From assembly GCA_031308135.1 (NCBI GenBank), contig JAHLJT010009355.1:10174177-10238176 (forward strand): 64,000 nt of DNA, in the 5' to 3' direction. Both the position numbers and the translations under genes were made by a program. The stretch is from Acheta domesticus. Lineage: Eukaryota; Arthropoda; Insecta; Orthoptera; Gryllidae. The notes beneath the pieces are model-generated. The model worked only from the letters and a program-made list of their open reading frames with translations. It made no database searches and was not told the DNA's origin. Each line of letters starts with the position of its first letter. Position 1 is the stretch's first letter. Of the stretch, positions 21,881 through 33,276 are shown one piece after another.

Positions 21881-22330
21881 GTGGTCGCCCCCCTCCTCTG
21901 CCCGTATCGACGCCGCTCCGAGAGCGACGGGGGCGGGCGAGGGAAGCGGGTGCGGGCGGCGGGGGCGGCGGAGGGAGGCACGCGGCACTTTACGACCGCA
22001 CGTCTTCGCGTCGCGCCGGCCAGCGCGCCACCGGAGCGGAACGGCGGCGGACGCCAACTGCCCCCTCCCGCCCCGCCCCTCGCCATGCCCCGGCCCCGCC
22101 AACCCCACTCTGTCCCGCCCCGACCCTTCCTGTACCCCATCCCCCGTCCCTCTCGGAGATCCCCCGTCCCGCCCCCATCCTTTCGCTCCCGTTCCGACCC
22201 ACCCCGTGCCTCCCCATTCCACCCCTCTTCGACACACCGCCTCCCGACCCTCCGCCCACGACCGCCCAGCCCCGCCCCGCCTCCCCGCGCCTCGCCTCGC
22301 CAACCGTCCTGTTCCGTCTAACAGCACTCC
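21881..22330. other. GC-rich, CpG-bearing patch
   Basis: GC-rich sequence with many CpG dinucleotides and C-runs (CCCCGCCCC type). Frames are open on both strands because of composition. It could be a CpG-island promoter, but no adjoining exon was found; it grades directly into the pentanucleotide array. Confidence 0.35.
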
Positions 22331-22395
22331 ATCCAGTCTTGTCACGCTTCGTGACACCCGCAATTCGCCCCGTCCACCTGCTCCTTCCTACCCCT

Positions 22396-22893
22396 TCCCG
22401 CTTCTTCCTGCTCCATCTCGTCCTGTCTCGTCCTGTCCTGTCCCCTCCTGTCCTGTCCCCTCCTGTCCTGTCCCGTCCTGTCCTGTCCCCTCCTGTCCTG
22501 TCCCCTCCTGTCCTGTCCCGTCCTATCCTGACCTGTCTCGTCCCGTCTCGTCCCGTCTCGTCCCGTCCCCTCTCATCCCGTCCCGTCTTGTCCCGTCCCG
22601 TCTTGTCCCGTCCCGTCTTGTCCCGTCTTGTCCCGTCTCGTCTTGTCCCGTCTCGTCTTGTCCCGTCTCGTCCCGTCCCGTCTCGTCTCGTCCCGTCCCG
22701 TCTCGTCCCGTCCCGTCTCGTCCCGTCCCGTCCCGTCCCGTCCCGTCCCGTCTCGTCCCGTCTCGTCCCGTCCCGTCTCGTCCCGTCTCGTCCCGTCTTG
22801 TCCCGTCCCGTCTTGTCCCGTCTCGTCTTGTCCCGTCCCGTCTCGTCCCGTCTTGTCCCGTCTCGTCCCGTCTCGTCTCGTGCCGTCTCGTCC
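22396..22893 (+). repeat. Pentanucleotide minisatellite (TCCCG/TCTCG/TCCTG variants)
   Basis: About 500 bases of near-perfect 5-mer repeats: first GTCCTGTCCCCTCCT blocks, then GTCCCGTCTCGTCTTG variants. All three forward frames stay open (SRPVPSRLVPS); these are artefacts. CpG occurs in most units. Confidence 0.95.
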
Positions 22894-22899
22894 TACGTC

Positions 22900-24580
22900 G
22901 TCTTTCTGTTTTCGAACTGCATCCCGAACTCCATCTCAAACCTCATTCTGCACCGCATTTTAAAATTCGAACAGAACCTACTACTGAATTACGCCCGAAA
23001 ACCTTCACCTGATCTGAGTCCTGAAACACAACCAGAACATCATCCTGAATCGTGTATAAATTTCAGATGTCAATAGCTTTCGAATAGCATTGAGTTCAGT
23101 CTTCCGAATTGCCCATTATTTGCTATTTGTTCGTTTGCACGTCAGGACACCGTATTGACTTTCTGAATACAAGGCAGTGATAGTCTTCTAAAATGATATT
23201 GTACTGATATACAGGATACTATATATAGGATCTTGTACTGACACTAAGTATATAGGTTATTCCTTTTCAGACTTTCGCTTTAATATCTAAACCAAGTCAA
23301 GATAGTATTCGAAAGTGTGTACTAAAAAAATTGTAAATTCCATGAGATATTACTGTGGAAGCAATGATAAAAATCGCTATATTATGAGAATATGAAAAGA
23401 AGCCATTTCTGTGCACGAAAATAAATACAAATTCTTTTGAAATGAAAGTACTAACTCGTATATTATTTATTGACTATTTAAAATGTTCTGAGTAATCCGT
23501 TAATACCGTTAATAATCTGTTATGAGTTGTATACCTCTATGTGATGTGCACTGTACATCATGAGCTTTATTCCCGAAGACATTGTAAATTCTACGTGATA
23601 GTGAAATTGTTTCAAAAAGGCTTCTCCCATAGGATACAGTCTTGGAGTCTTCCTTCAACACACATGTAACACTCAATTGGGGCACCTGTCATCTGTCTCA
23701 TCAGAATGCGTGTGTTAACTCATCTCTGATTTCCAGACGAAAACTATTGCACCTTGTTACTGGTTGGAAGTTGACGAAGAGGAGTTTCAAGTCAGATGAA
23801 ACGAGATAAAGTAAAAACTGTTTCAATTTTTTAAAAATATTCAGTGATTTTGTTAGGCACGATTTTGACATATTTTTTCCTACATGGTGAACGTATCACT
23901 TAACTCGCAAATGTGTGTCAAATCAATGTGTATACGTGACCCACAGCGAAAGGCTCTTTTGGAGATGGAAAAACGATCGTGTTCCTAACACGTGTAAAAC
24001 AGTCTGAGAGAAATATTTGAATGCGCAAACACGAAGCCGAACGGAATAGGACGGAAATCTTGCCTCTCCCCCAGCCCCGCAACAAAACCATCGCGGCGAC
24101 ACGGGAGGTTATTCTGGTGCAGATGATTTCCCCTCGGATTTATTGCCGGCGGCGACTGGTTGGCTGGGCGACTCCGGGGCGTAAAGCTGCGCACGAAGAA
24201 CAGTTTCGAGCGAATAAAAGCGTCAGTGGGCAGATTTACTGTTCTTTCCAAGTTCCACTAGCTACACGATTATGACCCATTACCTAACCCGCGATCGAGT
24301 ATTTGTTCTTCAAAGAAACGGACTTCTGGATGCGATGTTGAGTGGAGGTGCCTTCGATCCGGAAGTGGAAACGCGCCAAGGACTTTTTCCAGCGTTTGTA
24401 GTCATTACTTTAGCTTTAATAACACGTGTTCCGTGTACTTTAATTGGAACTTCGTGTGCTAGATTTTGTGAACTGTGTAATGAAAGGAAGAGTTTTATTG
24501 GAGAAAATATTGCCTATTTTATTTTTTGTTATTCGTTTTTATTTTTAACTATTATATTGTAATTGATCTTCAAAGCGAGC
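22900..24580. other. Intergenic, no recognised feature
   Basis: AT-rich with one mixed-composition patch at 24020-24260. No gene, RNA or clear repeat recognised. Confidence 0.45.
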
Positions 24581-24581
24581 T

Positions 24582-24935
24582 CTTGTTAGTTAGTTAGTTA
24601 GTTAGTTAATGCCTTATTTTACGTGGCGAGACTCGGGCCATCAGGCCCGCTCTTCCGCCTGACCACGCAAATTTCACTACGCTCCTTTCACCAACTAGCG
24701 GAGAAAGAAGGTATTATCTCGGGTGACGAAAAAGGCGATTTGAATTTAGCTCAGAGGCGTCATTTAGGCTTGAGGATCTTTTACATGCAAGTAAATCTAC
24801 TAACATGGGACAAGCCGGCTTTACTTCCCCTCCGAAGGAAGGCGTACAAAGGATTTTTTCGCCCTTGAACCCGCGAACTTGGGTATGACAGTCCGGTACG
24901 CTAACCGTTACACCATCGAATCCGCTACGTGCTTC
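24582..24935 (-). mobile_element. tRNA-derived SINE, family 3
   Basis: The minus strand begins GGATTCGATGGTGTAACGG, A-box-like within a tRNA-shaped head, with GCGGGTTCAAGGGC as B box, a body, and a 3' tail of (CTAA)n, seen on the plus strand as TTAGTTAGTTAGTTAG at 24588. A tandem tetranucleotide tail is typical of some insect SINEs. Confidence 0.75.
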
Positions 24936-26363
24936 CCATCCATTTGCAACTCATTGCACTTCTATCGATGTCATACACGTTGTCCGAAATTTACAAAAAG
25001 TCACAAAAGTTCAGAATTTAAGAAAGTTATTCATCGTCTAAAATAAGTAAAATTTGAACTACCAAGTACATATAAATTACTTCTCAGTTTAAGGAAAGCA
25101 CATTTGTGTTGCCTCCAAAATATATTTCAGGTTTGAATATTTTCTGTGCACAAAGACAACGAGGTATGCTTTGGAGGTATGCTTTCCGAATACTTTTATT
25201 GAAATAGAACTGAGTCCTATGATAGCAAAAAAGAATACGTAGGGTGGCACCTGGAGGGCACCATTTTATAAAAACACTTTATTTCTGTGTTCAAAATACA
25301 ATACAGGAATATACTTACGGAAAATTCTGCTTTCCTTTAGTTTTTAATGCTACACATGTTATTTTTATGTTTATTTTTTGTTTTAGTTGTCAAAAAGATT
25401 TGTATTAAATCATCATTGAGTTGTAATATTTATTATTTTTGTAGGAATCTTCTCTCTTTATAAAAATCTTTGAACATTTAGTTGTTCCTGACACACATGG
25501 AACTTGATGATGTGGAGAGTCGTTATATTATTTTCAGCATCCTTTAAACAATTGGATATTGGATGATCTAATTGGAATAATTTTGGTATCCTCTTCCCAT
25601 CTTCTCTATATGTAATACATTAAGGAAGGAGGACTGTTCCGTACGATGTATAAGATGTCAGCGACACAAAAGTCCAAAAATATACTACAGTAGAATAGGA
25701 TTGAACTATCAGTTAGACTTTAAAATTATTTGAGTAGAAATGTAGAAATTCGTACACTATGATATAAAGAAGTCAGCGTCGAACATGCAATACGCAACAC
25801 TCATTACGTTGCAACACAAATGGCTGTCTTGCCTACCTCAGAGATGGAGGATTTTAGGCATTTAAACTCAACTTTTGGTCCCCAAGTGACAACCCAGATT
25901 AGCGTTTATGAAGTAGTAAATTAAAGAATGAGATTTCATTGGACCTTCGGGTAAATTTTTGGAGGTATACCTCTTTCGGGTAGCCGCATGGAAAACATGC
26001 TTCCCTGTGGTTGTTAGAAACGTGCAAAATCTCAAATTAAAATGACAATTTGATATTCTATGCAATGTAACCACACGGTCTAGGTATTTTTTGCAAACAA
26101 ACGCCTAACAATATTACAATAATTACCCACGCACAGCTTGAGGGAAACATGTTGAACCGTATAGCTCAGGGCTTGGTTGCTCGATGGTTGGTTCTAGGAA
26201 GGGAAGTGTTTTAATTTTTAAAATAATGCTTTCCAAAGTGCTTACAGTCCCATGGATTCATAATTAAATGGAACAAATAAGACAGAAACTTGCGTTTCCC
26301 GAGCGGTACTGGGCGCATTTTTTCCAATGACGCCTGATATAAATAGCGTCCTCGACTTTTTTT
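24936..26363. other. Intergenic, no recognised feature
   Basis: AT-rich; no supported gene or repeat. Confidence 0.45.
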
Positions 26364-26868
26364 CAAACTTGTTGAACTGAGATTTCTTTTATTTATTTAT
26401 GTATTTATTTATTATTTTTTTGGTAGGTTTCATAAGTTTCAGACCTCATTAACTTCTATTTTTGATGCAAAGAAAAAATAATGCATATTTCTTAGACATA
26501 GATCTTAATACATTGTTCAAATCTTAATTCATTTTTCAAACTTGTTGAACTGAGAGTTCTTTTATTTATTTATGTATTTATTTATTATTTTTTTGGCAGG
26601 TTTCATAAGTTTCAGACCTCATTAAGTTCTATTTTTGATGCAAAGAAAAAATGATGCATATTTCTTAGACATAGATCTTAATACATTGTTCAAATCTTAA
26701 TTCATTTTTCAAACTTGTTGAACTGAGAGTTCTTTTATTTATTTATTTATGTATTTATTTATTATTTTTTGGCAGGTTTCGTAAGTTTCAGACCTCATTA
26801 AGTTCTATTTTTGATGCAAAGAAAAATGATGCATACTTCTTAGACATAGATCTTACTACATTGTTGCG
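26364..26868 (+). repeat. 173-bp tandem repeat, about 2.9 copies
   Basis: Units start with CAAACTTGTTGAACTGAG at 26364, 26537 and 26710. Each includes a TTATTTATTTATGTATTTAT run and GACCTCATTAA. The last copy ends around ACATTGTT at 26868 where GC-rich sequence begins. Copies are about 95% identical by eye. Confidence 0.9.
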
Positions 26869-26869
26869 A

Positions 26870-27130
26870 ATCGCCCTGTAGTGTCCGTACCGACGTCGCT
26901 TCGTGCCCGCAGCGCTTCTGCCCCATTCCGCCCCACCGCCCACTGCAGCTGCCTTTGGCGGGGCCGCCCGCGCTCCTCGCGTCGGAAGGCGCCTGTGCGC
27001 GCGTGCGTGCGTGCGTGCGTGCCTTGGTCTGCTCTCGGAGCCGCGCGGCGCGCGACTGGGCCTTTCAGAGCGCTCAGAGGGCCACGATGAACGCCGGCAG
27101 CTAGTCAGAGATCCGGTTGCAATGCAGGCG
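26870..27130. other. GC-rich, CpG-bearing patch
   Basis: GC-rich with a (GTGC)n/(GTGCGTGC) run near 26996-27020. Frames are open on both strands by composition. No protein recognised; could be a promoter or a non-coding exon. Confidence 0.35.
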
Positions 27131-28891
27131 CCACGCGTGCCATTTGAGGTAATGCATTCCGTGCGCAGGGGGCTATTGTTGCGTCGGAAATACGAAATAC
27201 CGAGGAGGCATGGAATCACGAAATGCATACGCGAATGTTCGAAGTAATCTTCTGGTGTGAGTAAACAGTTCAACTTACACATGCGCCGATTACTAGGGAA
27301 TCAGGAGGAATTTAATTTATCTAACTAAATACAAATATAGAGAATAATTAGAATACTCCAGTAATACCTTCATTTTGCGGTAAAGTTACGGATCTGCTTA
27401 TTCAGGGGGTTCAGAGATAATAGATTAATATCATTATCATTATTTAAAAGATCTAAACGATATCTTGATTATATCTACCACAATTCTCTATTTGAGCTGA
27501 ATCAGAATTCTATATTTGAACAGAATATAGTTCGTGATTTAGCGTATTGAAATAGTTACATTTCTATTTAAGTTTTGAAAGAGAATCATTATATTTTTAA
27601 GACGTCGTATTACTAGAATTTATTCCTGAAATTTTAAGTAAACTGGGATTTTTCTATTAAAGTGGAACAATATTTAATGTAAAAACAATTACAAATGTTT
27701 TTATTCTATAGCGTGTACCAGCACATTTACGAGATTGTACAAGTCTTTATCATACAAACTTCATTTGAAAGTGTTGGGAAATACATTGTTACAAGGGATG
27801 TACAACCAAATGAATGATTTAGTTAATCAAAAAAATTAAAGCGTTAAAAAACATAAGTGAGTTACAGTTTGGATTTTCTACATATACACTTTTGTTGTGA
27901 GAGCGGAAATACCTGAATATCATCTTGAAAATAGTAATCTTCTTGTGATGAAATGTCACTGCTTTGTTTTTGTCAGGCGTTTCGTGGACACAGTGTTCTG
28001 AGCTGGAGAGAAAAATGTCTAAATTTTATTGCTTGTCAAGTCAATGTCTCCAATATTCTTTCGTCAGCTGTTAGAATTTGGTGCTTATGTTAATGTTGTA
28101 TTTTATAGAATACTAATAAAAAAGCGCACTATTTATCAAAAAATATTTTATCTACATCCCGAAGTACACCTCGATGTTATTTAGCATCGTTCCGTCGTGG
28201 ATATTTCGAAATAAAAGTTAGTGTTATTTGTATTCCCTCCTAGTTCCTGTCAGGAGAGAAAACGCTAGTAGGTGTCTGTTGTTCTCACCATTGATTGACA
28301 TAGTAAAATAGCGAAAAGTGGTCAATAAAAAAGATTAATTTTAATTAATTGGGATATCTATAAGAAAAACATTATATATTATTGATTTCTTGAATAATTA
28401 ACACTGGTTCAACAAATGGTGTTGATGTTGATGTTGAGTATTGCTGGGGAGCTCCCTGGTGTACTGAGCAGACTGCTTTTTAAGTTTAAAGTTCTGCTTT
28501 AAAGTTCTTGTTGACGAACCTGCGAAGGAGATCATGAGAAAGAAACGTATGGATCGCATTATAATATTTTTTTCACATTTCGCGTTCAGAAAATTTGCAA
28601 CAAGAGAATATTGTAATAAGTTGAATTTTGAACATATTGAATGAGTTTAAGACAAAACTTGCCAAAGGATATTGTAATGGCATCACATCAAAACCTCGAA
28701 TCGTGGAATTATTATGCAAATTAAAAATGTCATTATAATCTTCACGTACTACGCACAGTTTAAAAAAATAATCATTTTCTTCAACCCTTACAGATCCTCC
28801 CAATTATTTTCTTTTATCGAACTCCTCATTTTTGCTATATTTACCTCGTTGTTTCTTGACCTACTTTTTTCACCATGAAAACAATGATCTT
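27131..28891. other. Intergenic, no recognised feature
   Basis: AT-rich sequence, no supported gene. Confidence 0.45.
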
Positions 28892-29145
28892 GTGATGACA
28901 TGGAGTGAAATCCTGTATCTTACTGGCTTGAAGTTTGAAATTTTGTAAAAAATCATTACTACACTCTACCTATTTGTATACTACCTCAAACTGGTAAAGA
29001 CTCTGATTACATGGAGTATTGGTGATGACATGGAGTGAAATCCTGTATCTTACTGCTTGAAGTTTGAAATTTTGTAAAAATCATTACTACACTCTACCTA
29101 TTATATACTACCTCAAACTGGTAAAGACTCTGATTACCTCAGAGT
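28892..29145 (+). repeat. 140-bp tandem duplication
   Basis: GTGATGACATGGAGTGAAAT starts at 28892 and again at 29032. The copies differ by small indels (CTGGCTTG versus CTGCTTG; A6 versus A5; ATTTGTAT versus ATTATAT). Confidence 0.9.
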
Positions 29146-29437
29146 TGTTTGGGTCTCCTTCAAACTACGTAACAGAAGTATAGAAGTGGTACGAAGTTTT
29201 CATGTGATGCTTAGTTTTCTTGCCAATCCACGAAAAGTAGAACACACCCTTCTTCCGAATCCAGATACACTTAGCTGTGTCCTTCCGCAAGAACACGTGG
29301 ACAAATCTTTAATTGGACGGTGTTATGCATCAACCGGCTAAGCACCATTTTTGAAAAAAATGAGATGCGGACGCCATCAGTTGCATTGGACCATGTTCTA
29401 AGTGTACGCAAACTTTGGCGCCAAATCTGTAAAAATA

Positions 29438-29819
29438 CTCTCTGAATCTGAATCAGTGAAATTGTCACTGATTCAATCTGTGAAAGCCGAAGTCACTGAT
29501 ATCTTCAGTCGAAATGGGTCGTTTGGCTGACAATCAGCAAATATGCGAATCTTTTCATAAAGACCGCCAGCATTTCACTGGTCGTCAGTGGTAAAAGTGC
29601 CGTGCCATCACTCACTGATCGTTCAGTCGTCACGTTCAATTAGTTGTCACAGATTTCACTGACTCAAACAGTGAAGTTTCACTTATTCCAAAAGTGGACC
29701 CGATTTTCACTGATTTCTTCAGTTCAGTTCACTGATTGTCAGTGGCAGGATTATAACTGACACCATCAGTGAATAGTCACTGTCAATCAGTAGTTTTTCA
29801 CTGATTCAGAATGAGAGAG
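29438..29819. mobile_element. MITE with terminal inverted repeats and many CACTGA motifs
   Basis: The left end is CTCTCTGAATCTGAATCAGT and the right end, read inverted, is CTCTCTCATTCTGAATCAGT. TA flanks both sides (29436-29437 and 29820-29821), compatible with a TA target duplication. Inside, TCACTGA or its complement TCAGTGA and close variants occur more than a dozen times in both orientations, including GAATCAGTGA facing TCACTGATTC at the left end. No coding region, so it is non-autonomous. Confidence 0.75.
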
Positions 29820-30139
29820 TAGCCTTATAATTAATGAAAAATGTAATCGCCATCAGTGACATCAGGGATTTTATGTTTCGCAAGAACCGGCTATAAACCT
29901 AGATCTTCAAATCTGCTGTTCTTAATTTCACATGATGCAGGAAAGCGCCAGATATTCCACTCACGATTGTGTAGTTTGGGGCTTCAATGAATGAAATAAT
30001 TAAATTAGTTTTGAGAGCTGAAAACGTAAATAAAACCTTTGAACCCGATTATCTCAAAACGTGTATGATGTCGCATAGCCGCTTGATGCATAACGCCGTC
30101 CAATTATGATCGAATACCTGCCTGGGCGTGCCGAGGGCG

Positions 30140-30296
30140 TCAGCGCCCTTCCTCCGCCGAGTCGTCGGGGCGCTCGCTGGTGGCGGCCTGCGGCCGCACC
30201 ACGCACACCACCCGCGGGCAGCACGCGGGGAAGACCTCCTCTCGCGACCCCTCCACGGCCGCGCAGCCCGGCTTGCTGGCGTCCTGCCTCGCGCAC
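30140..30296 (-). CDS. SVWC protein gene, exon 5 (second half of module 2, C-terminus)
   Basis: On the minus strand, acceptor CGCTCGCCAG precedes 30296. One base completes a split codon, then the frame reads CARQDASKPGCAAVEGSREE, then FPACCPRVVC, and ends at TGA (30140-30142) after an acidic tail. C...GC...CC....C is the second half of the eight-cysteine single von Willebrand factor C (SVWC) domain, where PxCCP..C is the hallmark. It aligns with exon 3 (CEKAPDSSC ... YPACCDTITC). Very GC-rich codons, unlike the flanking AT-rich DNA. It joins exon 4 in phase only if exon 4 carries one more base (see that entry). No clear AATAAA was found close downstream. Confidence 0.75.
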
Positions 30297-31194
30297 CTGG
30301 CGAGCGACAGTGGGGCACTGAGTCTTAACACTGAGAGGTAGAAATGTTGAGATGATCGAGGTGGGAGTTGGAAATGAATTCTGATGACGAAACAATTAGT
30401 ATCTTTTTTTAAAGATAATTTGGCACACTACTCTTGTACTGTAACTTCACGAAGATGTTCCAGAATTACTGGTAAATTAATTAATTTACCAGTAAATAAT
30501 AAACTCTTCTGTCGATTGTTAGAATAGGATCCCTGAATTACTGAATTCCTGTCGGTGCGATCAAACGTCATTTGAGCGTGCTGCACCTCAAACCGGTAGG
30601 GGGAGTAAAACGTTAAGAGTAGTCCCTTCCGTTGTTAGTATCTGAAACAGGTTTTTGTGAATTGATGTATGAAGAATGCTTAACATCTCGCATTTCATTA
30701 TAAATGGAAATAGCCAGACCAGGGATGCTGTTAAGTCTACAGGGGCGGATCCAGCCAATCATTGGGGGAGGGGGACCATCGTAGATTGTTGTTAAATAAT
30801 AAACATATGTATATTGTAATATTGAATAGTATTTATGTACTGTAGATATGATACTATTCAATATTATTGGAATGAATATTTTCATTCATGATGATGATGA
30901 TGCTATTAAGAATACCATTAGTAGCGATGGTAAAATGAGAAGTAGAGGAAGCCAAAGAACCTAAGGAAAACGGACACATCTTACGGACAAACGAGGAACT
31001 AGCTTGAAAGTGGGCTTCAGAAAATTTTCTCTCTGCAATGGGCGGCTTGTTGACACACCTATACGTCTTAGACCCTGATCTGGACAAATACGAGCGACAG
31101 GGGACAACACTTGAAGTCGCGAGGCGCACACCCTGGCGGGTAGACGTGGTCCTGGAGGGCGGGTGGGGCGGGAGGTGCGGGGCGGGGCGCTTAC
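30297..31194 (-). other. SVWC gene intron 4
   Basis: Begins GTAAGC after exon 4 and ends CGCTCGCCAG before exon 5 on the minus strand. No other feature recognised; it contains a GAT/ATG-rich short repeat around 30885-30903. Confidence 0.55.
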
Positions 31195-31359
31195 GAGTGC
31201 TTGCGCCAGCCCCAGGTGAAGCGGGCGGCCGCGGGGGGTCGAAGACGTAGCCCGTGCACTCCATGTAGCCGCACTCGCCGCCGGGCAGCGCCCACGTGCT
31301 GCCCCGCTCCACGCGCCTTCGTCGCCGGTCCACGCACTTCCCGTGCTGCACGCGGTGCC
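31195..31359 (-). CDS. SVWC protein gene, exon 4 (first half of module 2; one-base frame fault)
   Basis: On the minus strand, acceptor GTGTCGGCAG precedes 31359 and donor ACTC|GTAAGC follows 31195. After two bases the frame reads HRVQHGKCVDRRRRRVERGS, then WALPGGECGYMECTGYVFD. C...GxC.xxxC matches the first half of an SVWC domain and exon 2 (CTDAEF...LPDGTCGNLWC). The exon is 165 bases; 166 would let the last part read ARFTWGWRKH and end in phase 2, exactly like exon 2, joining exon 5 so that cysteine follows at once. A missing base in the G6 run at 31233-31238 (plus strand) explains this. The acceptor lacks a strong pyrimidine tract. It could instead be the first module of a separate gene. 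Confidence 0.65.
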
Positions 31360-32448
31360 CTGCCGACACGCGCACGTCCCTTCATGTACACGCTATGGGT
31401 AATATGAACGGAAGACGGACGGTTTGGATAAAGTTGTGTGGATGACAATGAACGGATCATTTAGACATCATATGGCAGTTCGTTAATTATTCTCTGAAGG
31501 CTGGTTCAAGAAAAGCAGTGGTGTCAAGGTCTTCTACTGGTGGCAGTGGCATGCGTCGTGACACTGTACCATGCCACGAGCTTCTCTGCGCAACTAGCGT
31601 CGGGAAAGGAAACTGATAATAAACCCGCCGTTTTAGTTGGGATGTCGTTGTCTCTGGTGACGGGGTAATGAACTGCGTGGAGGGGCGATTTCGTCGTGGT
31701 ACGATTGCCACGGACTCTCGCTCCTGGCATCGACCTTAACAACACTGAAGTAAAGTGATCGTCTGTGTGTGAGGATCGCGATAAGTATGTTGGCATAAAA
31801 TACTTCAGGAATTACACATTGCACAGACTCGAGTTTTTTATGTAAGTCGCGAAGGCCAAATGTCGTGGCACCTCCGCCCTCCAACTCGGAAATACGCAGC
31901 AAAGCTTCAATTGAGGTATAGAGTAAAGTTAGGTTAAGTGTATCGTGTAAATAGAAATTTAAGACTGACGCAGCAGAATTTGAAACTGGCCACCGTTTCT
32001 CTCAGTAGGCTTAGAAACTTCCTGCTCACAATTTGATCACAGTTTGTTTACCACGTAATTTCTACTATTACTCGTCACTGTATTGCACTACCAACACTGG
32101 TCACCTCTTCTTGACTAATGTGCAGTTTATCCGTCAAAAATCCGAAATTCGTCGGAGCTAATCCTTCTTTGGACATTATTAATGCATTTTGAATAATATT
32201 ATTAACAGGTTTCTAAATTACCCATAATCGGACATTATCTGCAACCTGTGCACTTCATGTTGTTTCCTCTGCAAATACTATAGTCTTAGGAGCTCATTTC
32301 TACAGCTTTTGAATCGTAATATTTATTTTGCAAGGAATTCTGATGTGTAAAAAGAGGGTAAACATGATAAAAAATGAGTATTCTGAGGAAAATATAATAA
32401 ATTTAAATATTACAAATATTAAAAAACCACCTAACGAACGCTGCACCA
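31360..32448. other. Putative SVWC intron 3, left part
   Basis: No supported exon. Overlapping minus-strand open frames at 31487-31902 have mixed composition but no recognised motif. Confidence 0.4.
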
Positions 32449-32672
32449 CTCACTCACACACACACTCACACACACTCACACACACACTCATACACACACT
32501 CATACACACACTCACACACACACTCACATACACACTCACACACACACTCACACACACACTCACACACACACTCACACACACACTCACACACACACTCACA
32601 CACACACTCACACACACACTCACACACACACTCACACACACACTCACACACACACTCACACACACTCACACC
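32449..32672 (+). repeat. 12-bp minisatellite (CTCACACACACA)n
   Basis: About 18 units of the 12-mer with occasional T and ATA variants, followed by a short (CA)n and ACGCACGCAC tail. Open frames through it (THTL, VCVS) are artefacts. Confidence 0.95.
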
Positions 32673-33184
32673 ACACACACGCACGCACAAATACAAAGAT
32701 GCATAAACAAAACACACATAAACAAAAATATATTCACAAAATCACACGCACAAGTTTGAGGAAAAAATTGCACGTTTTTACTTCACTCAGCTAGATGCAT
32801 GTAATTATATTTTTAATTTAATCGTCTCAGTTACGAAACCAAATTATTTCTCAGAGACATTGACGAATCCTTGTGCTTGATCATAAGTTTGATAATGAAG
32901 GAATCTCTTGCAAGGTGTTTGGAAAGAATTAATTGCTTGACATTAGTTGACAGCGTTTCTATTTCTGAGAAATATTAAAAAATTAATGATATATTGTATA
33001 GAAAACAGGTTGCTAAATTAGTGAAGGTATTGTGCATCGAAGCATGACCCTATCACACAGCTCGCCGCGTTTCTGGCTCGAAGTCAACAGCGATGTGCAA
33101 TTGGGGCCGTGCGCCATCAAACAAATCAATAAAACCGACTTTGATTTTACTGTCGGGAGAATGGCCTCTTCAAAACTGCAGTAC
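32673..33184. other. Putative SVWC intron 3, right part
   Basis: AT-rich; no supported feature apart from the read-through stop discussed under exon 3 (TAA at 33147-33149). Confidence 0.4.
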
Positions 33185-33276
33185 CTGCACACGTGATGGT
33201 GTCGCAGCAGGCAGGATATGGAGCGTCCTTGACTCCGGGCTCCACTCGGCAGCTGCTGTCAGGGGCTTTTTCGCAT
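33185..33276 (-). CDS. SVWC protein gene, exon 3 (second half of module 1)
   Basis: On the minus strand, acceptor CTCTTTGCAG precedes 33276 and donor GCAG|GTACTG follows 33185. One base completes the valine codon of exon 2, then CEKAPDSSCRVEPGVK, then DAPYPACCDTITCA. C..xxxC...YPACC....C is the SVWC signature (cysteines 4 to 8). It leaves phase 1, so it can splice to exon 4. Alternatively, if the donor is ignored, the frame runs 12 more residues to a stop at 33147-33149, making this the last exon of a 127-residue single-module protein, a usual size for the family. Both models fit the sequence. SVWC proteins are small secreted, disulphide-bonded proteins; some (Vago) are induced by viral infection in insects. 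Confidence 0.85.

Noticed and set aside
21498..23076. Forward open frames of 504 and 245 residues rich in SRPVPS/SRLVPS
   Set aside because: They are products of the TCCCG-type pentanucleotide array and the GC-rich patch; a 5-bp period reads equivalently in all frames.
24895..24935. Candidate genuine tRNA gene on the minus strand
   Set aside because: A- and B-box-like words are present but the cloverleaf is not complete and a SINE body with (CTAA)n tail follows, so it is called a SINE.
31384..31391. ATG at 31384 as an independent start for SVWC module 2
   Set aside because: It reads in a different frame from the cysteine-bearing frame, which has a stop just upstream; no signal peptide follows.
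32440..32720. Direct-repeat array as a CRISPR-like structure
   Set aside because: It is a continuous 12-bp CA-rich minisatellite with no spacers, in an animal genome.
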